Source of the DNA: Providencia heimbachae ATCC 35613
Lineage (GTDB): Bacteria; Pseudomonadota; Gammaproteobacteria; Enterobacterales; Enterobacteriaceae
DNA length: 64,000 nucleotides
Assembly (NCBI RefSeq): GCF_001655055.1
Contig: NZ_LXEW01000040.1
Span: 1 to 64,000, forward strand
Reading direction: 5' to 3'
The notes under the pieces are model-generated. The model was not told the origin of the DNA and did not search any database. It saw only the letters and a list, made by a program, of their open reading frames with translations. Every line of letters starts with the position of its first letter. Position 1 is the first letter of the stretch. This document shows positions 38,230-49,357 of the stretch, one piece after another. The position numbers and the translations under genes were made by a program.

Positions 38230-40725
38230 ATGCGTAAGAATGTTATTGCACTATCAATCATGAGTGTTATTTTTTCAAATGCCATTAATGCTAAAGAATT
38301 AAAAAGTATTAAAATTGGAGGGTATGTAATCCCTCCTGCTTTTGTGGTGGCATTAGAAGAGGGTATGTCAGTACCGGTATTCTTACGATTAAACAATGAG
38401 TCACAGCAGAATCAAAGTGAAGATAAAATAGCGGATGCCATTATTATTATCGATCAAGGAAGAATTAAGCTTGCAAATATACACCTTATTGATAGTAATC
38501 AAGGACCTCAATTAAGTAATGTATTAATTGAAAAAATAGAACATAAGCAAGATACGTTTTTTAATGAAAATAATGGCATCATGATCGATGGTAACTCGAC
38601 ATTAAAACTGAATATATCATCATTTAATTTATCTTTAGATGTTGATAAAGAAGCTTTTTCACCGAAAGAACGTACGAGGCAATTTGCTTTAGGTGATTCT
38701 TCGGTTAATGCTATTTCAGCTGTTGCAAATTATGACTTAGGTGTATTTCAAAGCCAAGTTAAGAACAGTAAAAACTCATCCAGTAGTTATTTTAATTTGG
38801 ATGCACTTTTTGCTGCGGCAGAGCACCATTTAAATATTAATGCATCGGCATATAGCATTGGAAAATCAAATTCCAGTGTTGACCTTTACCGTGCAATGTA
38901 TGAGCGTGATTTTAATGGTTTTCGCTTTGCGATAGGTTTAATGAGTACATGGAATTTACAGTCAATTGCGAGTTTAACTACCCTCAGTAGTAGCAAAATT
39001 TATGCAGCTTCTATTGGTAATAATTCGTCAAGTGTTGTCGTCAATAAACAATATTCATTGACACCTATTTATGCATTTTTGAATAGTCCCGGAGAAGTGC
39101 GGATTTATCGGCAAGGGAAGCTATTAAATATCCAAAATTTTCCTATGGGAAATTATGAGGTTGATACCAGCATACTGCCTTTTGGTATTTATGATGTCAC
39201 GATTGAAACGGTCGTTGATGGCAAAGTTGTCACAACTCAAAACCAAACAATTAATAAATCATTTGGTGCGATGACGGCCAACTCCGATAAAGTAAATTGG
39301 GAAATATATGGTGGTTATGTTGATTTTGATAAAAAAAATTATGTTAGAGGCGATGATTCACATAGCCAAACACCAAGTAAAAGCTATTTATTAGGAGGCT
39401 CGTTGGCGAAAGGATTTCCAGTATTATCTGGGCTTAATTTAACCATGTCTAATTATGGTTTTGATAAGTATTTGGTAAATGAAACTAGTGTGAATTTATC
39501 TGTCAACGAGTATGTTTCTTTGTCTTGGCAAGGGATGATTGAAAATCATGGCAGCCATCGAAATATCGGTACTATTTCAGTCAATATACCTGAAGGCTAT
39601 GGGGCAATTTGGGCATCAAAAGAAAAAACTATAATAAAAGGCGATTTGCCACTTTATGATGCTGACAGTTATTCCTATGGGGGCACATTTAATTTCGATA
39701 AAATTATTGATAGAACAGGCAGTTTTACTATCAGTAATACAAAGGATCGCCGCATAGGAAGTGATTCCATTAACTATGAATATGCAAATACCTTATTTTC
39801 AGGTCGTTATGGCACCATTGGGTTGAGAACGGGTGTACAACGCTATCATTACGATAATCAAAGTAGCACCAATGAGAAATATATTAACCTTGATTTTTCG
39901 TTGCCATTATCCACATGGCTTAGCACTGGAGTTTCATCAACAAATGGCAATATAAAAGCGAATATTTATGCAAATAAGAGTTTTGAAGATTCAGTGATCA
40001 CTAACGCAGGGGTATCTGTTTCTAAATTAGTTCGCGATAAAAATAACGGGGAGTCTGACTTTTCTACATTAGCTTATGCATCCTATGACATGAAATATAA
40101 TTCAGGGACTGTCACGATAAACCGACCGGATAGCGATCGTATAAACGGAAACCTGACGTCACGAGGCTCTGTTGCTTATGGGGGAGGGAAAATAACTCCA
40201 AGTGGGCAGCAAGGAAAAGCCGGAATTATTATCAATTCTGATATTCAAGGCAATGGCAGTATGGTGGCACAGGTTAACGGACAAAATTATCCAATCAGTG
40301 GAAAAAATACATTTATTCCATTGTCACCATATTCTGATTACGACATTCAATTAATGAATGATGGTAAATCAAAAGACAGTTTTGACATTGTGTCAGGACG
40401 AAATAAATCCGTGACGTTGTATCCCGGTAATATTGCTATTTATCAGCCAGAAGTGAGACAGCTGGTGACGGTATTTGGTCGTCTTAAATCGCCAACAGGT
40501 GAATTTATTAAATATGCTTCTATACGTAACCATATTGGTAGAACTAAAACAGATCATAATGGTGAGTTTTCAATGGATGTCGATGTACGTTATCCCGTTA
40601 TTTCGCTTTTACAGGAAGATGAAAAAACGATCTGTGAAGCTGATTTAAATTTAGATGGTGCACGAGGCGCATTATGGGTAGGCGATGTTACCTGTGACCC
40701 TCAATCAACTGTCGCTAAAAGATAA
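38230..40725 (+). CDS. ecpC: Outer membrane usher EcpC
   Basis: Usher that secretes and assembles the ECP fibre at the outer membrane. The 831 residues (E. coli EcpC 841) have a signal peptide (MRKNVIALSIMSVIFSNAIN), an N-terminal domain with SIKIGGYVIPPAFVVALEEG, a long beta-barrel region rich in alternating aromatic strands, a plug-like stretch around SPGEVRIYRQGKLLNIQNFP, and a C-terminal domain with GEFSMDVDVRYPVISL and a cysteine pair near the end. This is the CS1/CFA-I (alternate) usher type, clearly different from the FimD/PapC-type usher at 59333-61834. Confidence 0.92.
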   Translation: MRKNVIALSIMSVIFSNAINAKELKSIKIGGYVIPPAFVVALEEGMSVPVFLRLNNESQQNQSEDKIADAIIIIDQGRIKLANIHLIDSNQGPQLSNVLIEKIEHKQDTFFNENNGIMIDGNSTLKLNISSFNLSLDVDKEAFSPKERTRQFALGDSSVNAISAVANYDLGVFQSQVKNSKNSSSSYFNLDALFAAAEHHLNINASAYSIGKSNSSVDLYRAMYERDFNGFRFAIGLMSTWNLQSIASLTTLSSSKIYAASIGNNSSSVVVNKQYSLTPIYAFLNSPGEVRIYRQGKLLNIQNFPMGNYEVDTSILPFGIYDVTIETVVDGKVVTTQNQTINKSFGAMTANSDKVNWEIYGGYVDFDKKNYVRGDDSHSQTPSKSYLLGGSLAKGFPVLSGLNLTMSNYGFDKYLVNETSVNLSVNEYVSLSWQGMIENHGSHRNIGTISVNIPEGYGAIWASKEKTIIKGDLPLYDADSYSYGGTFNFDKIIDRTGSFTISNTKDRRIGSDSINYEYANTLFSGRYGTIGLRTGVQRYHYDNQSSTNEKYINLDFSLPLSTWLSTGVSSTNGNIKANIYANKSFEDSVITNAGVSVSKLVRDKNNGESDFSTLAYASYDMKYNSGTVTINRPDSDRINGNLTSRGSVAYGGGKITPSGQQGKAGIIINSDIQGNGSMVAQVNGQNYPISGKNTFIPLSPYSDYDIQLMNDGKSKDSFDIVSGRNKSVTLYPGNIAIYQPEVRQLVTVFGRLKSPTGEFIKYASIRNHIGRTKTDHNGEFSMDVDVRYPVISLLQEDEKTICEADLNLDGARGALWVGDVTCDPQSTVAKR

Positions 40726-40738
40726 TGAGAAATTCCTA

Positions 40739-42346
40739 ATGAAAAAAAATACTTTATTGATGTTTTTTGCTTGCGCTATTTTAAATAGTTTTACAAGCCT
40801 GACAGCTTCGGCTGCTACTGTGACTAATAGTTATGTATTTGTTGAAAATAATGTTGATAATGAATTCTTTATTACACCAAGATCAACGGATCCCCGTTTT
40901 TCTGGTTCGAATAAATATACGCGTTACTCTGGAACTTCACAGCTTAGTTTAGGATATATGGGATATGTAAATACCGGTATTCAGGCCAATCAAAATGTCG
41001 ATATCTGGCTAGAGAATTCACAAATAGATAGGCCATTTACGGGTAACCGTTGTATGCGTGGGTATTGTAGTGATAACAGTGGTTATTGGCCTGCCCGATA
41101 TATAGAGAAAGATGGAGCCTATAAAATTGTACAAAGTAATCTTAATGGTGAATCTACTTATGCTCGAGGAATATTTAGTGACTCAGCATACCAATATTTC
41201 CTTAAATTACCGGTAGGAACAGCGGAAACTTATAGTTATAGAGCCTGTATGACGAGAACAGATTATGACCCAAGTAAAGGGGAGTCTTGCCGTAGTGTCG
41301 GTGGCAATATTATTGCTTCGCATGAATTCAATATCACTAAATCAGGGCATATTAAATTAACATCAACAGGTGCATTACAAGAAATATTTATCGACAGTAA
41401 TGGAAATCCAAATATTGGTCTCGGTTCTCAGTTTTGTCGTATTGGTATTATTTCAAATCAGAACGGAATTATTTGCCAAGTGATTGATCATGAAACTAGT
41501 GGCGATATATTTGCCAATATCAGGTTGAGCTTGAAGATAAATACAACATTAATTCCATTTACGCCAGCCGCAAATACAATTTTAATTGGTCCCGATGACG
41601 GGACAAATAATTGGTATTATTATAATACAACATATCCGGCAAACTATTATTTTAAAAAGACAAATAAGAATGTTTCCATTTTTTTATCGAATACTTTTTT
41701 AAAACAGTTAATCACTCGGGGTGTCGACTTCACAAATAGCCAAGACTTTTTTACGTTTTCATTTACGAATACAGCAGTGCCACAATCAGGCTTTTATGAG
41801 TTTACGCCATCAAATACGCTAATAATAAAACCGAGAGATTATGGAATTAGCATTATTCCAGCTGATTTTAATCCAAATCAATCTAAAACAGGGAAAGTGG
41901 GAAGCAGCGAGCCGCCAATTGAATTTAATTATATTGTGACAACCAGTGGACCTCGACAAGCAGATTCGATCACTGCCAAAGTAGAGGGCCCCAATGTGAG
42001 TCTAAAAGGGCAAAGTTATTGTTTGTTCTCTTCTGATGATGACAAATTTAAAGTTCCTTTTTCTGCTTATCTGGCCTTTAAAAATGAGAATGGTACAGAA
42101 GCTTCCTACCGAGCAAGTTGTGATAGTAATGAAATATCGTTAAAAAATGCATTATGGGAAGAAACTCCGTGGGATAAACCGAATCAAGATTTAGGGCGTT
42201 TTTACCGCACAAACCTCGATTTACGTTTCCCGATGAATGATTCAAATTCATTGTTTACCCTTGATGGTATTGATTGGTTAGGTACAGTGTCTGCTAGTGG
42301 AACGGTTGCAGTGAAGGCAATTTGGACTGGTCCGGATATACAATAG
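40739..42346 (+). CDS. ecpD: Common pilus tip adhesin EcpD
   Basis: Large minor subunit placed at the fibre tip. The ATG at 40739 gives the signal MKKNTLLMFFACAILNSFTS ending near TASA, and 535 residues close to E. coli EcpD (547). The frame extends back to 40685 inside ecpC, which is not supported. The mature protein has two parts: an N-terminal region with cysteines (NRCMRGYC, YRACMTR, ESCRSVGG) and a C-terminal pilin-like domain with SYCLFSSDDDKFKVPFSAYL and the closing GTVAVKAIWTGPDIQ strand. It follows ecpC after 13 bases. Confidence 0.9.
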   Translation: MKKNTLLMFFACAILNSFTSLTASAATVTNSYVFVENNVDNEFFITPRSTDPRFSGSNKYTRYSGTSQLSLGYMGYVNTGIQANQNVDIWLENSQIDRPFTGNRCMRGYCSDNSGYWPARYIEKDGAYKIVQSNLNGESTYARGIFSDSAYQYFLKLPVGTAETYSYRACMTRTDYDPSKGESCRSVGGNIIASHEFNITKSGHIKLTSTGALQEIFIDSNGNPNIGLGSQFCRIGIISNQNGIICQVIDHETSGDIFANIRLSLKINTTLIPFTPAANTILIGPDDGTNNWYYYNTTYPANYYFKKTNKNVSIFLSNTFLKQLITRGVDFTNSQDFFTFSFTNTAVPQSGFYEFTPSNTLIIKPRDYGISIIPADFNPNQSKTGKVGSSEPPIEFNYIVTTSGPRQADSITAKVEGPNVSLKGQSYCLFSSDDDKFKVPFSAYLAFKNENGTEASYRASCDSNEISLKNALWEETPWDKPNQDLGRFYRTNLDLRFPMNDSNSLFTLDGIDWLGTVSASGTVAVKAIWTGPDIQ

Positions 42347-42366
42347 ATAGATGAATTTTTGTAAGA

Positions 42367-43068
42367 GTGCACAATAAAATGAGAGATAGAAAATTATATT
42401 TTTTGCTTAAAATCTTACTGTTTGTGGTGATGTTTTCGCTTTATGGTAAGGCTTATGCACTTTATATTGATGCTGATATTTCCTCAATGGAAGCAGATAA
42501 AACGTTTTTTTCTAAGTCTTATATTAACGATACTAAAAAGACAAACCTATATAACTTTAGCGCTTATAAAATTGATAGACCAGGAAGCAAGGAGCACGGT
42601 GAGCCTATCACGGAGGGTGAAATCATCTTCACGCCATTAAAAAAAATATTATTACCGGGAGAGCGGGAATTCTTTAAGATTTTTTATCGTGGAAAAAATG
42701 ATAATCAAGAACGTTATTACAAAATCATCATTAGTGAAACGCCCCTGGAAATGCAAAATGATGATGCTAGGAAAAAACAACCGTTGTTTTATCCGACAAT
42801 GAGTTTAGAAACTTATTTTGTGGTTAGGCCGAAGAATATTGATTTTAAATATGAGATGAACGCCAGCGAGGGTGTGCTAAAAAATACTGGTAACACCTAT
42901 TTTAGAGTGGTCATTCATAATAGTTGCCAAGTTGATGATGACGATGAAGTGCCTTCAATGCTCTACTTGTTGCCACAACAAGAATATCGCCATGCTCAGT
43001 TGAAAAAGAAAAGTCGCAAATATATTGTGATTTTTGATAAGTATTATTCGATTGGTAATTGTGAATAG
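42367..43068 (+). CDS. ecpE: Second fimbrial chaperone EcpE
   Basis: Companion chaperone of EcpB, about 230 residues. After a signal-like N-terminus (residues about 8-31, LYFLLKILLFVVMFSLYGKA) comes the chaperone body with the same patterns as EcpB: YKIDRPGSKEH, ILLPGEREFFKIFYRGKNDN, QERYYKI, TYFVVRPKNIDFKYE and GNTYFRVVIHNSCQ. It starts at GTG or at an ATG four codons later (42379); no ribosome-binding site decides. The conserved gene order ecpABCDE is thereby complete. Confidence 0.88.
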   Translation: MHNKMRDRKLYFLLKILLFVVMFSLYGKAYALYIDADISSMEADKTFFSKSYINDTKKTNLYNFSAYKIDRPGSKEHGEPITEGEIIFTPLKKILLPGEREFFKIFYRGKNDNQERYYKIIISETPLEMQNDDARKKQPLFYPTMSLETYFVVRPKNIDFKYEMNASEGVLKNTGNTYFRVVIHNSCQVDDDDEVPSMLYLLPQQEYRHAQLKKKSRKYIVIFDKYYSIGNCE

Positions 43069-43546
43069 TAATTTATTCTTAGTCATTGCTAAATATTAAC
43101 GTCCTTCCAAATAAACACTTTCATATCAATAGCCCCTAGGCACAAGACGCAGTTATTCATGCTGCGTTTTCACACAAAACTTTGCCAATTATCACTAATA
43201 TCACGGCTAATTAGCTAAGAAGCATAAATCACCTTGATCCCAGACCGTGAACTCAGGTTTAATAAGGACAGTTAATTGCGCAAAAACTGGCGTCTTAAGG
43301 GATATTTTGCGCAATAGAATGGATTCAGCTTTGTGGCAGCGTAAATTTTTATCGTTCTGTCACCATGAATGTAGCAAATTATTGCCGTACGGAGAAAATT
43401 GCGCTAGCTTCTGTGGGGGTATTGGTTTCACTCTACTACCCATAGCCTTAATTATTTAGGCTATATATGAAGAAATAAGGCAACAAATCCGTATCGCGTT
43501 GTGAAAATTGGTTTAAGTACGTTTTTATCCTACCTGGAGTATACTG
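43069..43546. other. ecpE-tktA intergenic region
   Basis: The 478-base gap holds a hairpin near 43144-43170 and the tktA promoter. A 70-codon frame within it has no recognisable features and is not called. Confidence 0.5.
43144..43170 (+). terminator. Possible terminator of the ecp operon
   Basis: Stem AAGACGCAG/CTGCGTTTT (one mismatch) with a 9-base loop ending in TTTT; moderate quality. Confidence 0.5.
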
Positions 43547-45541
43547 ATGACGACTCGTAAAACCCTTGCTAATGCTATCCGCTTTCTAAGTATGGATGCG
43601 GTTCAAAAAGCAAAATCAGGGCATCCTGGCGCGCCGATGGGCATGGCTGATATTGCTGAAGTACTTTGGCGTGACCACATGAATCATAACCCAGCCGATC
43701 CGCTCTGGGCTAACCGTGACCGTTTTGTATTGTCTAACGGACATGGTTCAATGCTGATTTATAGCTTGTTGCACCTCACAGGTTATGACTTACCAATCGA
43801 AGAGTTAAAAAATTTCCGTCAATTGCATTCTAAAACCCCGGGCCACCCAGAATATGGCTATACTCCAGGTGTTGAAACGACAACCGGTCCTTTGGGACAA
43901 GGTATTGCGAACGCAGTCGGTTTTGCTATCGCAGAACGCACATTAGCCGCACAATTTAACCGTTCAAGCCATGATGTTGTTGATCACCAGACTTATGTAT
44001 TCATGGGTGATGGTTGTATGATGGAAGGTATTTCCCATGAAGCTTGTTCTTTAGCGGGTACGCTGAAACTGAACAAACTGATCGCTTTCTATGATGACAA
44101 CGGCATTTCTATTGATGGTGAAGTTGAAGGTTGGTTCACTGACGATACTGCTGCACGTTTTGAAGCCTATGGTTGGCATGTTATCCGTGACATCGATGGC
44201 CATGATGCTTCTCAAATCAATGCTGCTGTTAATGAAGCGAAAGGCCAAACAGATAAACCGACTTTGATCATCTGCAAAACCATTATCGGGTTTGGTTCGC
44301 CAAACAAAGCAGGTTCTGAGTCTGTTCACGGTGCACCATTAGGTGATGCTGAAATTGCAGCGACTCGTGAAGCATTAGGTTGGACTTATGGTCCTTTCGA
44401 AATCCCGCAAGAAATCTATACCGAGTGGGATGCACGCAAAGCAGGTCAAGAAAAAGAAAATGCTTGGGATGCTAAATTTGCTGCTTATGCTGCTGCATTC
44501 CCTGAATTAGCGAAAGAGTTTACGCGTCGCATGAAAGGCGAATTGCCAGCGAATTTTGATGCGGAAGCGAAGAAATTCGTTGAGAACCTGCAACAGAATC
44601 CAGCAAATATCGCCAGCCGTAAAGCATCACAAAATGCATTAGAAGCATTCGGTAAGGTGTTACCTGAATTTATGGGTGGTTCTGCCGACTTAGCGCCAAG
44701 TAACTTAACCATGTGGTCAGGTTCGAAAGCACTGAACGTTGATATTGCGGGTAACTACATCCATTACGGTGTACGCGAATTCGCGATGTCTGCAATTATG
44801 AACGGTATCGCATTACACGGCGGTTTCATTCCTTACGGTGCAACTTTCTTAATGTTCGTCGAATACGCGCGTAATGCGGTACGTATGGCGGCATTGATGA
44901 AAATTCGCAGCATCTTTGTTTATACTCATGACTCGATTGGTCTGGGTGAAGATGGCCCAACTCACCAACCGGTTGAGCAACTAGCAAGTCTGCGTGTTAC
45001 ACCAAACGTAAGCACATGGCGCCCTTGTGACCAAGTTGAATCTGCGGTTGCATGGAAATATGCGATTGAGCGTCAAGATGGCCCAAGTGCACTCATTTTC
45101 TCTCGTCAAAACTTGGAACAGCAGCCTCGTACCGCTGAGCAATTAGCGAATATCGAAAAAGGGGCTTACATCCTTAAAGATTGTGCTGGCACGCCAGAGC
45201 TTATCTTTATCGCTACAGGTTCAGAAGTTGAGTTAGCAGTGAAAGCGGCTGATCAATTGACGGGTGAAGGCCGTAAAGTTCGTGTCGTTTCAATGCCATC
45301 GACAGATGCATTTGATAAGCAAGATGCGGCTTACCGTGAAGCGGTTCTGCCTTCAAGCGTTAGTGCTCGCGTTGCGATTGAAGCGGGTATTGCTGACTAC
45401 TGGTTTAAATACACAGGCCTGAATGGTGCGATTATTGGAATGCATTCATTCGGTGAATCAGCACCTGCTGAGCTTCTGTATAAAGAGTTCGGTATTACAG
45501 CTGAGAAAGCAGTTGAAGCTGCAAAATCATTGTTGAAGTAA
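43547..45541 (+). CDS. tktA: Transketolase
   Basis: Thiamine-diphosphate enzyme that exchanges two-carbon units in the non-oxidative pentose phosphate pathway. The 664 residues match TktA (E. coli 663). TPP-binding signature [13 protein letters not shown] and downstream DDNGISIDG are intact, as are the N-terminal [20 protein letters not shown] and the second-domain motif [27 protein letters not shown] precedes the ATG. It is followed by epd, pgk and fbaA, a conserved cluster of central carbon genes in enterobacteria. Confidence 0.98.
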   Translation: MTTRKTLANAIRFLSMDAVQKAKSGHPGAPMGMADIAEVLWRDHMNHNPADPLWANRDRFVLSNGHGSMLIYSLLHLTGYDLPIEELKNFRQLHSKTPGHPEYGYTPGVETTTGPLGQGIANAVGFAIAERTLAAQFNRSSHDVVDHQTYVFMGDGCMMEGISHEACSLAGTLKLNKLIAFYDDNGISIDGEVEGWFTDDTAARFEAYGWHVIRDIDGHDASQINAAVNEAKGQTDKPTLIICKTIIGFGSPNKAGSESVHGAPLGDAEIAATREALGWTYGPFEIPQEIYTEWDARKAGQEKENAWDAKFAAYAAAFPELAKEFTRRMKGELPANFDAEAKKFVENLQQNPANIASRKASQNALEAFGKVLPEFMGGSADLAPSNLTMWSGSKALNVDIAGNYIHYGVREFAMSAIMNGIALHGGFIPYGATFLMFVEYARNAVRMAALMKIRSIFVYTHDSIGLGEDGPTHQPVEQLASLRVTPNVSTWRPCDQVESAVAWKYAIERQDGPSALIFSRQNLEQQPRTAEQLANIEKGAYILKDCAGTPELIFIATGSEVELAVKAADQLTGEGRKVRVVSMPSTDAFDKQDAAYREAVLPSSVSARVAIEAGIADYWFKYTGLNGAIIGMHSFGESAPAELLYKEFGITAEKAVEAAKSLLK

Positions 45542-45878
45542 GTGCTTAGCTTATCGCTGTAAGTACTTACGTTAGACGTTGTACTTGCGGCAATAACCTT
45601 AACGTACTGAAAATACGCTCCAATATCAATTTAGATACTGGGGCGTTGTTTTTTTGTGCATTCGTGTCTGTTTTTCTATTGCGTTATACAAATAGATCCC
45701 TTAATCTAATTATCAATAAGCTGAACCGTTTCAGTTTGATTTAATTGACTGAAAAAAAATGTCAAAAATGTCGACTGAAGCACACTTTTGATGTTTGACA
45801 GCGAAAATGAGCAGTAGAGTTTGTGCGAGTCAGTTATCCTTAGCAACCGTGTGATTTCACTCAGATACAAGGTGTTAA
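45542..45878. other. tktA-epd intergenic region
   Basis: The 337-base gap holds the tktA terminator (45615-45656) and the epd promoter. TTGACA occurs at 45794-45799 but without a convincing -10 element at standard spacing. Confidence 0.45.
45615..45656 (+). terminator. Rho-independent terminator of tktA
   Basis: Imperfect 13-bp stem ACGCTCCAATATC/GATACTGGGGCGT, then GTTTGTT-like T-run. Confidence 0.8.
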
Positions 45879-46898
45879 ATGACAATCAGGGTAGCCATAA
45901 ACGGCTTTGGCCGAATTGGCCGAAGTGTATTAAGAGCTTTATACGAATCGAGCCGCCGGGCAGAGATCGTCGTGGTAGCCATTAATGAGCTCGCTGAACC
46001 TGAAGGGATCGCCCATTTACTTAAGTACGATTCCAGCCATGGACGTTTTGCTTGGGATGTTCGTTTAAATGGCTCATTGTTACAGGTTGGTGATGATAAT
46101 ATTCGTCTATTCCATCAATCCGAAATCAATGAGTTACCTTGGAAAGAACTGGGCATCGATATTGTGTTGGATTGCAGTGGGGTCTATGGCTCCCGCGAAG
46201 ATGGTTTGATGCATCTTGCTGCTGGTGCCAAGAAAGTATTGTTTTCCCATCCGGGCACCGATGATCTTGATGCAACCGTTGTTTATGGGGTTAATCATGA
46301 CGACCTCAAAATGGAAGACAATATTGTCTCCAATGCATCTTGTACCACAAACTGTATTATTCCGATTATCAAATTGCTGGATGACGCTTTTGGCATCGAA
46401 TCGGGCACTGTGACTACGATCCATGCCTCCATGAACGATCAGCCAGTTATCGATGCTTATCATAAAGACTTAAGAAGAACCCGCGCAGCAAGTCAATCAA
46501 TCATTCCTGTGGATACAAAATTAGCAGCAGGTATTACGCGTATTTTTCCGAAATTTAAAGATCATTTTGAGGCCATATCTGTACGTGTTCCGACGACAAA
46601 TGTGACAGCAATAGACTTGAGTGTTACCGTACGGGATGATGTTTGCATTGAGAAAGTTAACGCGCTATTACGCAGCGCCGCGCAGGGGCACTTTCGTGGT
46701 ATAATAGACTATACTGAATTACCCTTAGTCTCGATGGATTTTAATCATGATCCCCACAGTGCGATTGTCGATGGCACTCAGACGCGGGTCAGTAGTAAAC
46801 ATTTAATTAAAACTCTCGTTTGGTGTGATAACGAATGGGGGTTTGCTAACCGGATGCTAGACACAACTTTAGCGATGGCAGCAAAAGGTTTTAACTAG
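45879..46898 (+). CDS. epd: D-erythrose-4-phosphate dehydrogenase
   Basis: NAD-dependent enzyme that oxidises erythrose 4-phosphate to 4-phosphoerythronate for pyridoxal phosphate synthesis. GAPDH-type fold with Rossmann start [17 protein letters not shown] and catalytic Cys155 in [10 protein letters not shown]. It differs from true GAPDH in the epd-typical segments [20 protein letters not shown] and [20 protein letters not shown]. The 339 residues match E. coli Epd, and position directly upstream of pgk confirms the assignment. Confidence 0.97.
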   Translation: MTIRVAINGFGRIGRSVLRALYESSRRAEIVVVAINELAEPEGIAHLLKYDSSHGRFAWDVRLNGSLLQVGDDNIRLFHQSEINELPWKELGIDIVLDCSGVYGSREDGLMHLAAGAKKVLFSHPGTDDLDATVVYGVNHDDLKMEDNIVSNASCTTNCIIPIIKLLDDAFGIESGTVTTIHASMNDQPVIDAYHKDLRRTRAASQSIIPVDTKLAAGITRIFPKFKDHFEAISVRVPTTNVTAIDLSVTVRDDVCIEKVNALLRSAAQGHFRGIIDYTELPLVSMDFNHDPHSAIVDGTQTRVSSKHLIKTLVWCDNEWGFANRMLDTTLAMAAKGFN

Positions 46899-46991
46899 TT
46901 GGCTACTGACAGACAGCAGGGCACTATACTGATATTGCACCTGCACAGTAGTTGATGAAAATTTTATAGAGAATCAACAAGAGGATTCACC

Positions 46992-48155
46992 ATGTCTGTA
47001 ATTAAGATGACCGATTTGGATCTAGCGGGTAAACGCGTTTTCATCCGTTCTGACCTAAACGTTCCTGTAAAAGATGGCAAAGTTACTTCTGATGCACGTA
47101 TTCGTGCTTCATTACCAACAATTGAAAATGCTCTCAAGCAAGGTGCAAAAGTCATGGTCACTTCTCACCTCGGTCGCCCGACTGAAGGTGAATACAACGA
47201 AGAGTTTTCTTTACAACCTGTTGTTGACTATCTGGCAGCAAAAATTGATTACCCTGTTCGTTTAGTCAAAGACTATTTAAACGGTGTTGATATTGCTGAT
47301 GGCGAGCTAGTCGTTTTAGAAAACGTTCGCTTTAACAAAGGCGAGAAAAAAGACGATGAAACGCTGTCTAAACAATACGCGGCATTGTGTGACGTCTATG
47401 TGATGGATGCATTCGGTACTGCTCACCGTGCTCAAGCATCAACTCATGGTGTTGCAAAATTCGCGCCAGTTGCTTGTGCAGGTCCATTGCTGAGCAACGA
47501 ACTTGAAGCATTAGGTAAAGCACTGGGTAACCCAGCTCGCCCAATGGTCGCGATTGTGGGTGGTTCGAAAGTTTCCACTAAACTGACAGTGTTAGATTCA
47601 CTGTCTAAAATAGCAGACCAACTGATCGTCGGTGGGGGTATCGCAAATACCTTTATCGCAGCTGAAGGCAACAATGTTGGCCGTTCACTGTACGAAGCTG
47701 ACTTGATCCCTGAAGCGAAAAAATTACTGGCTCATTGCCAAATTCCAGTGCCAACCGATGTCCGCGTAGCCACTGAGTTCTCAGAAACTGCGCCTGCAAC
47801 GTTGAAATCAAGTACTGAAATCAAAGATGACGAGCAAATTCTGGACTTAGGTGATGAATCTGCGGCGCGTTTAGCTGAGATCTTGAAAAATGCTAAAACC
47901 ATTCTTTGGAATGGCCCAGTAGGTGTATTTGAATTCCCTAACTTCCGTAAGGGAACTGAAGTCATCGCTCGTGCAATTGCTGAAAGTGATGCATTCTCTA
48001 TCGCTGGTGGTGGTGACACCCTAGCAGCTATCGATTTATTTAATATCGCTGATAAGATTTCCTATATCTCTACTGGCGGTGGCGCTTTCCTTGAATTCGT
48101 TGAAGGTAAAAAGCTCCCTGCTGTTGTGATGCTAGAAGAACGTGCTAAAGCGTAA
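46992..48155 (+). CDS. pgk: Phosphoglycerate kinase
   Basis: Glycolytic kinase transferring phosphate from 1,3-bisphosphoglycerate to ADP. The 387 residues match the enterobacterial length. The N-terminal substrate domain has [20 protein letters not shown] and the SHLGRPTEG loop; the C-terminal nucleotide domain has [10 protein letters not shown] and [21 protein letters not shown] lies before the ATG. It is co-oriented with fbaA 60 bases downstream; a small hairpin (AATAGG/CCTATT) sits between them. Confidence 0.98.
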   Translation: MSVIKMTDLDLAGKRVFIRSDLNVPVKDGKVTSDARIRASLPTIENALKQGAKVMVTSHLGRPTEGEYNEEFSLQPVVDYLAAKIDYPVRLVKDYLNGVDIADGELVVLENVRFNKGEKKDDETLSKQYAALCDVYVMDAFGTAHRAQASTHGVAKFAPVACAGPLLSNELEALGKALGNPARPMVAIVGGSKVSTKLTVLDSLSKIADQLIVGGGIANTFIAAEGNNVGRSLYEADLIPEAKKLLAHCQIPVPTDVRVATEFSETAPATLKSSTEIKDDEQILDLGDESAARLAEILKNAKTILWNGPVGVFEFPNFRKGTEVIARAIAESDAFSIAGGGDTLAAIDLFNIADKISYISTGGGAFLEFVEGKKLPAVVMLEERAKA

Positions 48156-48215
48156 TTAATTTGTTCATACACAATAGGTAGCATCGGTTGCCTATTTACC
48201 ACAGGACCTTTTCAC

Positions 48216-49292
48216 ATGTCTAAAATTTTTGATTTTGTTAAACCGGGTGTTCTTACGGGTGATGATGTACAGAAAGTTTTCGCAGTTGCCAAAGAAAATA
48301 ACTTTGCATTGCCAGCGGTGAACTGTGTTGGTACTGATTCAATTAACGCCGTACTTGAAGCGGCAGCTAAAGTACGTGCTCCTGTAATTGTTCAGTTCTC
48401 AAACGGTGGCGCAGCATTTATCGCAGGTAAAGGTCTGAAAGCGGAAGGCCAACAAGCTGCGATTTTAGGTGCTATTTCTGGCGCTCATCATGTGCATCAA
48501 ATGGCTGAACATTACGGTGTTCCAGTTATTCTGCATACTGACCACTGCGCACGTAAATTACTACCATGGATTGACGGTCTGTTAGATGCGGGTGAAAAAC
48601 ACTACGCGAAAACAGGTAAACCACTGTTCTCTTCACATATGATTGACTTGTCAGAAGAATCATTAGAAGAAAATATTGAGATCTGTGCTAAGTATTTAGC
48701 GCGCATGGCTAAAATCGACATGACGCTAGAAATCGAGTTAGGTTGTACTGGTGGTGAAGAAGACGGTGTTGATAACACTGGAATGGACAGCTCTGAGCTA
48801 TACACTCAACCTGAAGATGTTGCATACGCTTATGAGAAACTGAACGCAGTTAGCCCACGTTTCACTATCGCTGCTTCATTCGGTAACGTTCACGGTGTTT
48901 ATAAGCCAGGCAACGTGCAGTTGACGCCAAAAATTCTACGTAATTCACAAGACTACGTTTCTGAGAAATTCAATCTGCCGCATAACAGCCTAGACTTCGT
49001 ATTCCACGGTGGTTCAGGTTCAAGCGCTGAAGAAATCAAAGAAGCAGTAGGCTACGGTGTTATTAAAATGAACATCGATACCGATACCCAGTGGGCGACG
49101 TGGGATGGTATTTTACAATACTACAAAGCGAAAGAAGGCTACCTACAAGCTCAATTAGGTAACCCAGAAGGCGCTGATAAGCCTAACAAAAAATACTACG
49201 ATCCACGTGTATGGCTGCGTAAATCTCAAGAATCAATGGTTGTTCGTTTAGAGCAAGCATTCAAAGAACTGAACTGTGTAGACGTTCTGTAA
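48216..49292 (+). CDS. fbaA: Class II fructose-bisphosphate aldolase
   Basis: Zinc-dependent aldolase that splits fructose 1,6-bisphosphate into triose phosphates. Zinc histidine and active-site region VILHTDHCARKLLPW is visible, with further motifs LEIELGCTGGEEDGVDN, FGNVHGVYKPGN and LDFVFHGGSGSSAEEI. The 358 residues match E. coli FbaA (359). Last gene of the epd-pgk-fbaA run, followed by a terminator. Confidence 0.98.
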   Translation: MSKIFDFVKPGVLTGDDVQKVFAVAKENNFALPAVNCVGTDSINAVLEAAAKVRAPVIVQFSNGGAAFIAGKGLKAEGQQAAILGAISGAHHVHQMAEHYGVPVILHTDHCARKLLPWIDGLLDAGEKHYAKTGKPLFSSHMIDLSEESLEENIEICAKYLARMAKIDMTLEIELGCTGGEEDGVDNTGMDSSELYTQPEDVAYAYEKLNAVSPRFTIAASFGNVHGVYKPGNVQLTPKILRNSQDYVSEKFNLPHNSLDFVFHGGSGSSAEEIKEAVGYGVIKMNIDTDTQWATWDGILQYYKAKEGYLQAQLGNPEGADKPNKKYYDPRVWLRKSQESMVVRLEQAFKELNCVDVL

Positions 49293-49321
49293 TTTGAAAA
49301 ACGATTGAGTTAGCGCTCATC

Positions 49322-49357
49322 ATCCCTCAGTAAGGTCACTTGCTGGGGGATTTTTTT
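49322..49357 (+). terminator. Rho-independent terminator of fbaA
   Basis: Stem ATCCCTCAG/CTGGGGGAT (one G-U type pair) followed by seven T. Its 3' half overlaps the last codons of the convergent DUF4440-like gene. Confidence 0.87.

Noticed and set aside
43247-43459. 70-codon frame upstream of tktA
   Set aside because: No ribosome-binding site, no family resemblance, and it fills the expected tktA promoter region.
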